Source of the DNA: Krasilnikovozyma curviuscula
Taxonomy: Eukaryota; Basidiomycota; Tremellomycetes; Cystofilobasidiales; Mrakiaceae
Assembly (NCBI GenBank): GCA_014825775.1
Contig: MVAQ01000012.1
Span: 62,001-126,000 of the forward strand
DNA: 64,000 nt
Direction: 5' to 3'
Under the pieces are notes generated by a model. The model was not told where the DNA came from and did not search any database. It was given only the letters and a program-made list of their open reading frames with translations. Of this stretch, positions 48,301-59,567 are shown one piece after another; within the stretch, counting starts at the first letter, position 1; each line of letters begins with the position of its first letter. Position numbers and translations under genes: made by a program.

Positions 48301-48837
48301 GAGGGGGCTGTCGAGTTTCTTCCGCTGTTATTACCAGGCTACTTGCCAAACGTTGAACGACTGCCAATGTTCCTAATGAGACTGGGCCCAGCTGTGAGCT
48401 CGCTATCCATCTTTTCCAATTTTTCTCTCTGAACCCTTTGTGACTGACAAATCCTCTTTCTACTTCTTACTGCTCAGGTAGATTGGCAGGAGGAAAAGTC
48501 TTGCTTTCAAACCTTCTTTCGCGAATTAGCCTACTTCTACATCCCTGGTTCATTCGATGGCGACATTTATCCTTCTCAGCTACCCTCCGACGACTCAAGC
48601 CCAACTGAAGAAGAGAAGGCGACGGAAAAACACTCCAGGTGGCAGGTCCAACACGTTCTGTTTCCGGCGATGAGAAAGCATCTTGTGCCATCCAAAGAAC
48701 TAGCCAAATCTGGCGACGTTACTCAGGTCGCAGACCTTCCTGATTTATTCAAGATCTTTGAGGTGAGCCTCAGCGATTTTGTTGCGGGAGTTTCTTCTAA
48801 GCCTGCCTGACTTGTTCTGCTCCTGCAGCGTTGTTAA
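45384..48837 (+). CDS. MLH1: DNA mismatch repair protein MLH1
   Basis: MutL-family ATPase that pairs with PMS1 or MLH3 in mismatch repair and meiotic crossing over. The GHKL ATPase core is complete: [34 protein letters not shown] and [14 protein letters not shown], then [20 protein letters not shown]. The transducer region gives FLLFINHRLVES and [17 protein letters not shown]. The linker (about 46900-47700) is long and acidic, with a histidine-rich run ([20 protein letters not shown]) and hydrophobic-acidic patches ([20 protein letters not shown]). The MLH1-type C-terminal dimerisation domain follows ([20 protein letters not shown]). The last exon, after the acceptor ending at 48828, supplies Arg-Cys-stop and so restores the conserved FERC end. 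About ten introns; roughly 900 aa. The upstream ATG choice ([14 protein letters not shown]) adds an acidic leader. Confidence 0.93.
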
Positions 48838-49341
48838 CGGGACTGTGTCCAGATACCCTGATTTGTACTGTCATCGCATCTCTGCTCCATGCGCCAAAAC
48901 GGACGCAGAGACAGGCACCACATCCTGCACTACCTTGCTTGCGGTTTGATCTGCTTCTTGTTCGGAGGCCGGAGGGACGACCTGCGCCTTGGCTATCGTC
49001 TACATCTCTTCGATTGCAAGCGCTTGGACCTCCAATCTCGGGTCAGTTTCTCCTCCCAACAGGCGAGTGTTTGTGAAAGTTGGCTCTACTGTGCGAGGGA
49101 TACGCTCGTCGGTCTACTTACAGTCTCGCCATGTCTTGCTAAGCATCATTCCTAGCACAAAAGTTCCCACTAGTTCTTGCAAGTCTTGCCCATCAGATAG
49201 ATTTTGAGTCAAAGGCTGATCGCATAAACAACGCAGCACCAAGAAGGGAGATAAGCAAAGGCGAAGGTATTCAAAGAGCAGTCAAGGCACGACAGAAATC
49301 GCAGGCGCGACCGAAAGAAGGGGCAAGAGCTTTCAACCAAT
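48838..49341. other. convergent intergenic region
   Basis: 3' flanks of MLH1 and H2B. Several short frames overlap without any conserved content. No animal-type histone 3' stem-loop was recognised after the H2B stop. No tRNA seen. Confidence 0.5.
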
Positions 49342-50038
49342 TTACTTGGAGGAAGAGAACTTGGTGACGGATTTGGTTCCCTCAGAGATAGCGTGCTTGG
49401 ACTGCAAGGACGATCGTTAGCACTGGCTCGTAAGGGAGACGGAAGAGGGCAACTTACAAGCTCTCCTGGCAAGATCAATCTGACGGCAGTCTGGATCTCT
49501 CTGGAAGAGATGGTGGACTTCTTGTTGTAAGAAGCGAGCTTGGAAGCCTCGGAGGCGATACGCTCGAAGATGTCGTTGACGAACGAGTTCAAGATGGACA
49601 TGGCCTTGGTGGAAATACTGCAGAATAACAACGCTTTAGATGTGGATTTGAGAAGGAGAAAAAGAGCTGTGACGTACCCAGTGTCTGGGTGGACCTGCTT
49701 GAGGACCTTGTAGATGTAGGAAGAGTAGGTCTCGGTACGCTTCTTGGTTCTCTTCTTCTTCTCACCGTCGGCCTTTGGGGCTTTGGCTGGAGACGACAAA
49801 CACAGCAAAGTCAGATTAGAGGAGGGAGGAACAGAAGATCAGAAGGGACATACCAGTCTTAGCAGCCTTAGCTGGGGCCTTCTTGGCTGGAGCCTTGGAA
49901 GCTGGAGCCTCTGCAAGAGGGGAGGAAAGACAGTGGGTCAGTGAAACTCAAAAAACCTGGCAGGAGCTTGGAGGGCTACTCACTGGAGGCTGGGGCCTTA
50001 GCGGCGGTGGAAGCTGGCTTGGATTCTTTTGGGGCCAT
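49342..50038 (-). CDS. HTB1: histone H2B
   Basis: Core nucleosome histone. Five exons give a Lys/Ala/Pro-rich tail ([36 protein letters not shown]), then the histone fold ([59 protein letters not shown] block, VRLILPGEL). The C-terminal helix ends [17 protein letters not shown]. The lysine in EGTKSVTK is the conserved ubiquitination site (K123 in yeast numbering; established for the family). About 140 aa, the normal size. It faces H2A across 260 bp. The symbol is by analogy with yeast. Confidence 0.95.
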
Positions 50039-50116
50039 TGTTGATGAAGCTGAAGGTTATAAAGTGAGAGGTGGAAGTCGTGGTTGGGGTGACACAACAA
50101 TGGATGAAGTTTGCCC

Positions 50117-50124
50117 TTATATAT
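50117..50124 (-). promoter_or_regulatory. TATA-like box of H2B
   Basis: Minus strand TATATAAG, about 80 nt upstream of the H2B start codon. Confidence 0.55.
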
Positions 50125-50209
50125 TTTTGAAGGAAAGATTGGTCCGTCACAATGTGGATGTTTTTCGACGCGACTAAGTTTTGGTACGCACCAATGTTTT
50201 ATTCCGTCC

Positions 50210-50216
50210 TATAAAG
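50210..50216 (+). promoter_or_regulatory. TATA-like box of H2A
   Basis: Plus strand TATAAAG, about 85 nt upstream of the H2A start codon, mirroring the H2B element. Confidence 0.6.
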
Positions 50217-50298
50217 ACCTCGACCTTGCTTTTCCACCCTCTTTCCCCCCAACTACGACTCACTCAACTTTACCCAACTCACACTCATCTCTATAACT

Positions 50299-51026
50299 AT
50301 GTCTTCAGGTGGAAAAGCTTCAGGTACGGCGATCTGCATCTGCCTTCGTCCCACCAGTGCTTTTCGCTGACTTTGTTATTTGCTGTTGTTTTTTGTTGTG
50401 TCTTGCAGGTGGAAAGGCCGGTGGAAAGGTCGGTGGTGATGCCTCTGCCAAGTCCTCTTCCAGATCTTCCAAGGCTGGTCTCCAATTCCCAGTCGGTCGT
50501 ATCCACAGACTCTTGAAGAAGGGTAACTACGCTCAGCGTGTCGGTTCTGGTGCTCCAGGTAAGGCAGCACAATCATCCAAACACGCTTCGCTCTTCCTTT
50601 TGACTGACTCTGGTTCTCTCTGACTCCCTCCTCCGCAGTCTACCTCGCTGCCGTCCTCGAGTACTTGTCCGCTGAGATCCTCGAGTTGGCTGGTAACGCC
50701 GCCCGTGACAACAAGAAGTCCCGTATTATCCCAAGACACTTGCAACTCGCCATCAGAAACGATGAGGAGTTGAACAAGGTGAGCTTCACTCTCTTTCTGC
50801 CTCTGTCTGAACTTTGTTCGCTGACTTCGTCCTTCGTCTCGTCTCAACAGCTCCTCGGTCACGTCACCATCTCCCAGGGTGGTGTCCTCCCCCAAATCCA
50901 CGCTGAGCTCCTCCCAGCTAAGACTGCCAAGCCAGAGGGCAAGAAGGGTGCTCCAGGTGAGTTCTTCCTTTGTTCATTCCGCTTTTATCTACCTTATTGA
51001 CATGGCTACCATTTGTTACAGCATAA
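50299..51026 (+). CDS. HTA1: histone H2A without a C-terminal SQE motif
   Basis: Core nucleosome histone. Exons 50299-50323, 50409-50558, 50639-50778, 50851-50956 and 51022-51026 close in frame to 141 aa. The tail is Gly/Ser/Lys-rich ([18 protein letters not shown]). The fold is canonical: [60 protein letters not shown] and [20 protein letters not shown]. The C-terminus is [17 protein letters not shown]. The last exon is only 5 nt (the end of an Ala codon plus stop). Fungal canonical H2A normally ends in SQE plus a hydrophobic residue, the site phosphorylated on DNA damage; it is absent here, and no alternative acceptor within the next 400 bp restores it. Confidence 0.93.
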
Positions 51027-51356
51027 AACGTCGTTCTATCTTCCCTTCTATTTCTCGTTATTCGAGCCCATTTTTACCTTCGTTTTTGCTGCCTTTCTTT
51101 TGAGTGGGATACACGGTCTATATTATATTACAACGTCTTTTTCCACTGATTTTTCTGGATCTGAAAGCTGGCTTTGTTACTTAGTAACCTAAAAAAACAG
51201 GGATCTTCCCAAGGAGAACCAGAATGTCAAGAAGTTCACGTTAGGTTCACTAAAATGAGCCTGAAAGGTGGGCAGTTTCTATAAAACTCGCTCCGAGGCC
51301 AAAGTAAAAGCAACATATGATGTCTGAATGATCCATCCATTACTCTGCGAGCTATT
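51027..51356. other. convergent intergenic region
   Basis: 3' flanks of H2A and of the MFS gene. T-rich directly after the H2A stop. No gene seen. Confidence 0.55.
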
Positions 51357-53561
51357 CTAAGCAGAGGAAACGAAAGAAGAAGGCGGGAATCTTGCGAACA
51401 GCAACAAGAAAGCAGCAAAAAGAGCAGTTCCCTATAGATCGAAGCGGTCAGCATATCAGTGCTGCTCAAAACAATGGAGATGGTGCGGCTCACGGCATTG
51501 AAGAAGAATACCAAGTTGGTGTGTCCAATGGATGCAAGGTATGCAAAGAGCTCCCCGAATGCTGAAACGGTAACACTATTAGAAAGAAAGAAGTGTCTTT
51601 GAGATCGGAGTGAAGGGATGTGCAGGATCAAGAGAACTGACATTCCAGCGAGAGTTTCAACGAGTGCAATACCACTCAAAGCGTCCTACGAAGGTGATTT
51701 TAATAAAGGAAATATAAGCTTCTATTGCGGGAGCTACTAAAACGACAATGCTTTGACGCACGGATCGATCTTCCGCAGGAACCATTTCCATAATCACACC
51801 CTTAGCGGCAGGTGCCGTCCCAGATGCAAACGGCAGAATTCCAGCAGCGAGATACATATGCCACCCACAGCTGGAGAATGCAACACCAGAAGTAAGGATG
51901 GCATCGACGACAATACTCCATCTCAGGAACCATAGATCGAATTTCGACCCGTGGGCAACATCCGTCGGTTTGGGCGTCTTGATGGGTTCTTCACCGGATG
52001 CCTCGACTGGGATAATGGGCTCAAAGGACTCCACTGTAGTTGGGATGTCCTCGACCGGGCTTGAAGTTGCGGCTGGCGATGCGGGTGTGGTGGTTTTGGC
52101 GAACCACTTTCGACCGAGGGAGATGATGCGGGGGAAGAGGATGGTGAGGAAGAAGGCTCGTGAAAGCGAGAAGGTACTCATGAGGTATCCATTCTAGTGC
52201 AAGAACATCATCAGGAAGAACTATATGTGAGGTTTGATCAGCTGGCATTACCTCAGTCGGGTGGAACTCGTAAAGCTGAGTCGCGACAAGCTGCAGCATC
52301 ATTGCCTGGCGGTGAGAACAGAACCATTGAGTGAGTTGAAGGATCAGTATGAATAAAACTCTGAAGTACTCACAACATAGAATGAAGCCAAGACAGCCAT
52401 GAAACACCCGATCCCGAGGAAAGTCAATCCAAAGTAGGTGATTTGTTTGCCATCAGGAGACGACAGTTTGCGCGGCGCAAAGACCTTCAAAGGATCCAAG
52501 AATGAAAACATAGACTTCTTCTTCTTCTGATCTTCAGCCTTGGGTTCCTTCAGTGGGATGCTTGGGAGGACAAGCGCTGTGACAATGGTGGTGAACGCAA
52601 AGAGACCAATAGCGCATTGGAAAGGCACAGCTAGGCCAAGCTTGTCCCCAAGGAGGCCACCAATACTGAAAGCAGTTGCCATTCCAGCCATTGAAATACC
52701 TTGGGAGATACCAAAGCTCGACGTATGTTGCTCAGGTTCCACGATCTCTGAGACGAAAGAGTTGGCGCAGAGGTAGTAACCTCCCGGTCCCCCCTAAGAA
52801 ATTCTTATTAGTGAATTTAGATTATACTTGTTTCAGCGATACGCACGATAATACAGCACAGTTGACTCAATTGCATGCATCGCGTTCCGATCGCACCGCC
52901 GTAACTGATGCCCTGTGCGTAGAAAAGATGTTCGTCAGAGAAAAGAGCGTCTCCATCATTTTCATCAGCAGAACGGAATGGAGAATACCTACGAAAAGCT
53001 GGACTACTAGCCGAACCATAGGCCAAATCGTTTGCTGAATGAGACTGCAGATCAAAAGCGGCCAAGTAAGAAACGAAGATAGTGCTAGCAGATAGAGTAT
53101 ACCAACGTGATCTTGTTTCCAAAACGCTTAATGAGGCTTCCAACAAAGAGCAGGTTGATGACGGCGCCTGGTGCAATAGCACATTTGCGAAAGTGTGCGT
53201 TTGGTCAGCAAGTTGGCGGTGGCTCAAAACGAGATGAGGATCAGAGAAAGCAGATAAGAGAAACATGCTACTTACTAACCATAATCAGAGTGACCATAAC
53301 AGAAAGATTTGCTGCAGATTTGGAGTCAACCTCTAGCCTGGAGCAGCGATCTCCAGAGCCTGTGTATGGAGGATGGGTCTTGTAAAACTCTTCGCAGGCA
53401 AATGTCCTAAAAGAGAATATCTGAGGTGTCGCAGTGAGGGAGAAGGAGAAAGCCGAGGTGAAGACGGTGAACATGAGCCATCTGAAGTGGCTCTTGGTGT
53501 ATTTAGGAGCGACCCGTTCGCTGCCAGTGAGCAGCGGCGTTCTCTCGTCCTCGTTCGACAT
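51357..53561 (-). CDS. MFS transporter, substrate unknown
   Basis: Twelve-helix major facilitator. Starts MSNEDERTPLLTGSERVAPK, an acidic dileucine-like N-terminus often found on endosomal or vacuolar MFS proteins. TM1 is WLMFTVFTSAFSFSLTATPQ, followed by a luminal loop with FACEEFYKTHPPYTGSGDRC. Next come FVGSLIKRFGNK (the MFS motif-A position), GGPGGYYLCANSFVSEIV, GISMAGMATAFSIGGLLGDKLG and a central charged loop (PLKEPKAEDQKKKKSMFSFL). The C-terminal six helices include LASFYVAMMLQLVATQLYEF and FAYLASIGHTNLVFFFNA, and the last is GTALFAAFLLLFARFPP after a splice join. The stop at 51357 follows that join; a read-through frame would end at 51236 without a helix. About nine introns, roughly 540 aa. 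Confidence 0.82.
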
Positions 53562-54026
53562 TTCTTATAAACAAAGTCAGACATCGACTCTACAGTTCAC
53601 AAGCAGAGAGTGAGCTTACAGATATCTTTCAGACCGAGATAGATGCAGTTGGAAGCCGAAGACGACAATCTTTTCCACCTTCGCACACGAGCGTCGTCGC
53701 CTCTAACACGCCGCCTTATCTCACCACGAGGGAAGGAAAAAAAAAAAAAAACACCTCGCAATCGATCCAAGAGGTCAAGATAACTAGGGTTAAAAGAAAT
53801 GGATAGAAGAAAGTGTACTTGAGCGAGATTGCTTGTAGTGAAATTCTAAGGGGATATCTAGGGGATATCTAGGGGATATCTAGGGGAGGCGGACGGCGCG
53901 GCGCGTACGAAACCAAAGTGCAGGCGATATACAGGATGAGAGGAAGTGTAAATGCAAGGTAACATATTGTATAGATACAACTCATGGGGAAAAGAAGACA
54001 TAAGATGGAAAGCAGAGTTGGCTCTT
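53562..54026. other. intergenic, MFS gene upstream / channel gene 3' flank
   Basis: Holds the MFS gene promoter, a 14-bp A-run at about 53739-53752 and the 11-bp tandem repeat listed separately, which would be in or near the 3' UTR of the channel gene. No gene seen. Confidence 0.55.
53850..53886. repeat. 11-bp tandem repeat, about 3.4 copies
   Basis: Three perfect head-to-tail copies of GGGGATATCTA followed by a partial fourth (GGGGA) that runs into a GC-rich stretch. Each unit carries the palindrome GATATC. It lies about 140-180 nt beyond the stop codon of the mechanosensitive-channel gene. Confidence 0.9.
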
Positions 54027-57000
54027 TTAAGCGTCGACGCCAATCATATTCCGTCTGCTCCTGGTCTTCCTTCTCCTTAGCCCAGCTCGTTCATCAGATG
54101 GAGGCAAGAATCCAAGAGTCGGCTTGAGAGGTTCAAGAATAGGGCTTTCGCCACCATCGTTGGGTGAAATAGGAGTTCTGCCGACCAGTGACCGTGGTGA
54201 TCGTTCGTCGTGCCGTCTCGTCGAGAGCTCCGGATAAGTTCCAGCACCTCCAGCAGTGAAAGTGACAGGTTGTGGTGAGCCGTAGTAGTAGATACCAATT
54301 TCCTCCATGTAGTATTTTACAGCTGCGTGAAAACGGGTACGTCTTTCGTGGTAAGCTCCCCAGTCTGCACACACAGGAGGGCGTTAGAGCTGATGAAACG
54401 ACGCAGGTAGAAAATTTGAGGGCCTACCTTGCCAGTTGGATAAGTGTGGTATTCCGATGGTAAGCTCAATATATCGCTGGAAGGAAATGTTCTGCCACTG
54501 TATCACAGAAGCCGGTCGTCGTCAGCAACGTTATGATCAAATCCCCAGAAGTCATTTAACGCACCATAATGGAGGTCGCAGAAGCGATGTCGTGTCGTTC
54601 ATCCGTTGAAAGCCAGTTACTGACTTTCTTCTCCAGTTCGTCGATCTTCTCCGTCGGAGTTCTCCAATCTACTTGGATAGTCATGTCTACGTTGTGATGA
54701 TTGGAGGAGGTCAGATGAACCCAACAAAAATTCAAATAGAGTTGCTTACTTTCAAACATTCCACCGCTTCTGCGAACGTTGAGAATATTCATGTTGAACA
54801 AGATGGAGTTATAGTAATATGATTCTGTACCGTCGACTCGGGTGAAGACAGTGCTGAAGATGCCCATCTTCTTCACGATCATGTTCTCAGTTCCAATCAT
54901 GCAGCGGTCTCCAGTGTCAAAAGCTAAGAAGAAGGTCCAAAGTGAGCGAAGATGGGTGGGCGGTGAAGAGCACTGAGGTGGAAGTCTGCTTACGATGGGT
55001 AACAAACAGGAAAATAACAGAGTCGAAGGCGTTGGAGGCAGCACTCTTGAAGATGAATGAAAGACCGATTCCGATGGTATAGAGAGACGTGAGCTGAGAA
55101 GCAATTTTAATTTTGAAGACAGTCATGGCGATGAAGAACAGAATCACTTGATAGGAAAATTTCAGAAAAACAAAGCCCTCGACGAGAATTAAATTTGCAT
55201 TGAAAGTCGCGACTCACCGAGTCCGAGGCCAATCAAGATGGTATCCAAAGAGCTGACAGCAGAAGCTGTGTCGTGTAGAGACCTCGACAAAAACCTTCTC
55301 TCCTTGTACACCAACATGACTTTGGTCTTGATTTCACTTCGGCTCACATCACCGTTTCCATCCGCATCAAAGACTCGGAAAGCCCTCTCAGCTTCAGAGA
55401 CAGTAGGGAACGCAACGTAGAAGTCGGAAGGGATCAGATAACTACGGTACTTGTCGCGCTTGTAGCTATAACGGCAAATGTCCGAAAGTAAGGCTCGAGA
55501 TCACAGAGTCTGAAAGGTGGAATCAGTCATGACTTACGAAGTGTAGATATCACGAGCAAGCTTCTTAGCATCATGAGCCGATCCAACACTGAACGCCAAA
55601 GAATCTTTCGACTCTCCCGATTTGCCTTTGACGTTTCTAGCGTCATGCAGAGCGCCTTTCTTGACGGCATGTCCGACCTTGGAGGCGATTGATGTAATTC
55701 CAACTTGGGCTTCTTCAAGAACTGGGTTGAATCTATCCTTGAGAATATGACTGTGCGCTTTCGATGGCGACCCTGGTCGAGTGGGTGGTGGTGATGCAAC
55801 GCCGAACTGACCGAAAGAGCTTTCACGAGAGTGTTGGCGGAGAGGTGATTGTGGTCTTGAAGAATGAAGCCTATCGGACGACGAATTGCGGAGAGGAGAC
55901 GAAGATCGAGGTTGGTAAGGACTTAGGGGTGCTGTGCTTGGGGTAGGTTGGGCAACAGGAGGTGGAGAGGTGTCTCGCTTCTTCCCGCGGTTCAAGAGGC
56001 TGAATCTGCGACGTGGGTGGTACTGTTCATCAGAAGTGACAACAGTACCTGAAATTGGTGGTGGAGACCTGACTTTGGAGGGTGGTGGTGTGGAACTGCG
56101 AGCCTTTTTAGAATTCCATTCATCACCACTATCACGCTTGTTGTAGCTTTCCTGCTTTGAAAAAGCTGGCTTCTTCACTTTTGGTCGGTTAACTTTGAGG
56201 ATGTCTAAGACTTCAATACAATGCTTTATGTTCTTGAGTCTGTCCTCGAAAGCCTTCTTGTGGAAATTGAGTGCTGTGGAGAATGAAATCAGTTGCAGCC
56301 GATAGGCTTGAACAGCAGAAGCACGTACCAACGACATGAAGAAGAAGCTTTTCAATGGAGAGAAGCAACATACAGAAGAAGAGGAATTGGACGACTTCGT
56401 AAATCTGCCGGTAGGTGATCAGTGTTCGTAAGTATAAAACCACCAGTACAGCCCGAGATGAGATTCAACTCACTCGAGGGGTATATGCAGCATAAGAAGC
56501 AGCTTCATCGCTCATGTTGTAAAGTTGAAAGATGTTGGCAAATATGACAGCCCAGCTAAAGGAGAGAAGTCAAGTACCCGTCAGTCGGTGCTTCACCTCG
56601 AGAAGAAAATTGACTCACCTCCCCCATATACTCGCTGCATAGAAGATCGGCTTGATCCATCCTTTGACACAGATATATAGCTCCTCATACGCCTTGAACG
56701 CCTCACTCACGTCTCCCCAAACAATTTCCGTCACGATCTCTGCGGCCCAAGGTACCAAATCGATCAGGACAGCCAGAACCCAGGAGCAGGAGATGTTGAA
56801 AGCAACGAAGTAGAGCCAAGCTTGTGCGTTCGTAGCCCTGTAGCGACGTTGTTCGGTTGGCATCGGTTTGTAGTACTCGAACTCGAGTAGGAGGGCGGTC
56901 GCGACCAGGATTGCTGAGAGGAATGTTGATCCGATAAGAGTTGAGAAGAGAAAAACAACAACTCTGATGTCAAAAGGAGGAGCAGAAGTTAGAGGTGCTG

Positions 57001-57720
57001 AGCAAGGTCTGAAAAGTGGAATATCGACCGAGGATAAATGCCTCTCACCTCTTGGGACCCCATCCAGACTTCTTCTTCTTCCCAGCGAACTTGTCTTCAT
57101 ACTTAGCTTCAAGATCAACAAGATCCTCTTCGTCACTCCAGTCATATCTGGAAAAGAGGGTGGTGTTTCAGTTTTACGGAGGCCAAAGCTCTTAATTGCT
57201 TTAGACGCGGTACCACTCACACGTCGTCGTCAAATCTCGTACTTTCTGCTTCACTTCCCTCACTAACACTACGAGCATACCCAGGACGATTAAGGTATTC
57301 TTCTCCTCCATCTGTCTCATAGCTCGTGTCACCTTTTTCGTCCTCTTCGAAAGCATTGGCGGTGAATATAGTCGTGTTGTCGTTGAAGTTGACTCCCTTT
57401 TTGTCTTCAGAGGGTGTAATCTTGTGGGTCGAAGATGGCCTTGAGGACGATTGAATGATGACAGGCTGTCTAGATCGACCTCTAGGGGCTTCGGCTTCGT
57501 TGCTTTCAGGCGAGCTCAACCTAACATCGTTGAAGGAGCCTGCTGGGTCGACCAGGGCGGACGAGCTCTCTTCGAAGGTGACATAGGACGGTGCGAGCTC
57601 ATACGACATCTCATATGCTGCTTCGGTTGCAGCTTGTCTCACAGATGGAGTGTGCTGCTGCTCGCTTCCATGGCTGGACGACGAGGTTGGGGAAGGACCA
57701 GCACCCTGGGGTGAGGCCAT
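54027..57720 (-). CDS. EF-hand MscS-like mechanosensitive channel
   Basis: Relative of the fission yeast Msy1/Msy2 channels, which act at ER membranes in the calcium response to hypo-osmotic shock (family knowledge). A disordered acidic N-terminus (MASPQGAGPSPTSSSSHGSE) is followed by a first membrane helix (VVVFLFSTLIGSTFLSAILV) and further helices at about 56850-56300. A long basic Ser/Pro-rich loop comes next. Then an EF-hand, VFDADGNGDVSRSE, has acidic or polar residues at the calcium-binding positions. The MscS core follows: ILIGLGLVILFFIAMTVFKI, GIGLSFIFKSAASNAFDSVI, HPFDTGDRCMIGTENMIVKK and the beta domain MGIFSTVFTRVDGTESYYYN. The C-terminus is basic (RAGLRRRKTRSRRNMIG). About eleven introns, roughly 1,000 aa. 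The start at 57720 is the first true ATG; the longer open frame relies on TTG. Confidence 0.88.
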
Positions 57721-58238
57721 GTCTGAAACCAGTTCAAGACGGAGAAGAGAGCGAGCGAGGGAAAGCTGGGAGAGAGACCAAAGTCTGCTGTTATTGCTGT
57801 AGAGAGACGGGGGAGAAGATACAGGGGCAAGTTTTCCAGTTTCACTGTTAGAGGCAGCCAAGCCGGGCTTTTACTCGCGCATGACGCAACGCAGCGACCC
57901 TCAAAACGAAAATTGCTCAATATCTCCTTCTCGACATCAGAAGAGGATCACAGGCTATGAGGAATGCAGTGTGTCGAGTTTGAATGAGCAAAAGTGAGGA
58001 TCAACCGGATATTTCTTCTTGCGCTGGTATTCTCGAGCGACAAATGGCCGACAGAGTGCACAGCTTGGAACTTGACAGTATAAACAACGCATTTCAGTTC
58101 TATCAAAAAATTTCTCGAGTTCTAGTCTAAATTCTAAGGGAATAATCTTCGGGTAAAGTTGCGCAGTGAGAAAGTCGCCATTGTTAGATCTAATCTGAAA
58201 CCTAACCTTCCGAGTCGTTCTAAAACCGATTATATTGC
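57721..58238. other. intergenic, channel promoter / acetyltransferase 3' flank
   Basis: Both flanking genes are on the minus strand. A Cys-rich open frame at 57955-58395 overlaps the acetyltransferase and is judged spurious. No gene, repeat or RNA recognised. Confidence 0.5.
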
Positions 58239-59567
58239 TCAAGCAGACGCCGTAGGGGTCAGAACCTTGAGGATTTTGGCAGGAACACCACCTATCACAA
58301 CATTGCTTGGGATGTCTCCGCGCACGACTGCACCCGCTGCAATTGTCACGCCTAATCAATTGCGCGCAACGTTGGGGCATTCGAAAGAAGAACACGAAAG
58401 GTGCAATTAGTTAGAATCCTCCGCTTATTAAAGGGAGCAGCAATAGCCCACCATTTCCAATTGTGCAAGGTCCAATGATGCTGACATTTCCACCTAGCCG
58501 GCGACGCAGGCGTTTGTGGTAATGGGACGAAAGAAGAGGAGGGACGAGATGAAAGGAAAGACAAATGTCAGTAACCACACAGTTGAGGTTTATTGTTCGT
58601 GTTGGTTTACCTATCCAGACGTCATCACCGATCTGTTTAATAGCGTGAATATCGAAAGTGCAATAATGGTCAGACTTGGGGCGGCGGAGAGAGGAGGGGG
58701 GTTGTGAAAGTACGCTCACAGTCACAGGGTATGCCCGTTCCAGCCCAGCTTGGCGTTCAGCAACGTCAGTTGAATGGGTAGCAGCAAAGATCTAGAGCGA
58801 TTTCGAGGCAGCAGAAGGAAGCCGCACCGGTCAGTCTCACACGCTGACGAGAGGACAGCCCGTCTTATAAAAGAGCGTACCGAGACGTTAGGAGCACAAA
58901 GAACTCTATGTCCAATGGTGACCCGAGCAGAATCTTTTGAGAAGAACAGCGAGTGATGGAGTTCAGTCACGAAGTGTAAACACCAGCAACTGGGCAGTAA
59001 GAGCAGAGTTATTTACCTAAAATCTATTATAAAATTGAAGAGCATCAGTCGTGTAACAGAGAAGAAGTCAAGCCAAAGACTCTTACGGTGAGGTTGAAGT
59101 TGGAGTAGAACTGGGGGTTGAAGAACTTCAGTCAAGGACTCGACACGACGCATACCGTACTAGTCCGTTGTCCGTTCTCTTACCTCGCCCAGGAACTTGA
59201 TGTTTCTACCATAATCACACCTGAAAGGAGACTCTATGGATAGCTTCCTAGCGTCTTCAAACGAGATCTCAAAGAGTTCAGCCAGAGCTTGGAACTTCGA
59301 GTCAGGACCAAAGTAGTCAGCGGGGACCATCTGGGGGGTGTAATCGGGTGGTGGAGTGTTCTATTCACGTGTAAGCAAGTTAGATCAGCCCTATTGGAGA
59401 AGGTGGGTAGGGACAGAGCTACTCAGACTGACGTTGAACTTCCACATGAGCTGTCTAGCCTTCAGTCGCCTCTCGCACAGTTCCGGGTTTAGCAAAGCGT
59501 CATAGGCGTCCCCAGCGAGCATCTTCTGCTCCTCTGTCCTTGTGTCGAGAAGATCTGGGGTAGCCAT
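58239..59567 (-). CDS. maltose/galactoside-type O-acetyltransferase (left-handed beta-helix)
   Basis: Hexapeptide-repeat enzyme that uses acetyl-CoA to acetylate a sugar or similar small molecule; Maa/LacA/NodL family. Starts MATPDLLDTRTEEQKMLAG with the family's N-terminal helices (DAYDALLNPELCERRLKARQ, LMWKFN). Then come the mixed region FEISFEDARKLSIESPFRCD and YGRNIKFLG, and EFYSNFNLT plus ILDF in very short exons. The hexapeptide coil includes VTIGHRVLCAPNVSV-like repeats, TIGDDVWIG and GNVSIIGPCTIGNG. The end AVVRGDIPSNVVVGGVPAKI with LKVLTPTASA is characteristic. An Arg-Cys-Asp-Tyr-Gly block before the coil is a family signature. At least seven exons, about 230 aa. This family is mainly bacterial but common in fungi, so transfer is possible but not shown; the many introns argue for long residence. 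Confidence 0.82.

Larger units (their letters stand above)
50039..50298. promoter_or_regulatory. shared divergent promoter of H2B and H2A
   Basis: A 260-bp region between the start codons of the two histone genes. Each side has its own TATA-like box about 80-90 nt from its start codon (separate entries), leaving about 90 bp in the middle for shared activator sites. Coordinated S-phase expression is expected from the arrangement; no specific activator site was identified. Confidence 0.7.

Noticed and set aside
57721..57861. N-terminal extension of the mechanosensitive channel
   Set aside because: It begins at TTG, which is not a usual eukaryotic start, and the ATG at 57720 gives a sensible protein.
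57955..58395. Cys-rich open frame of 146 residues on the minus strand (many CxxC-like pairs)
   Set aside because: It overlaps the hexapeptide exons of the acetyltransferase on the same strand in another frame. The cysteines come from the out-of-frame reading of Gly/Ala/Val-rich coils.
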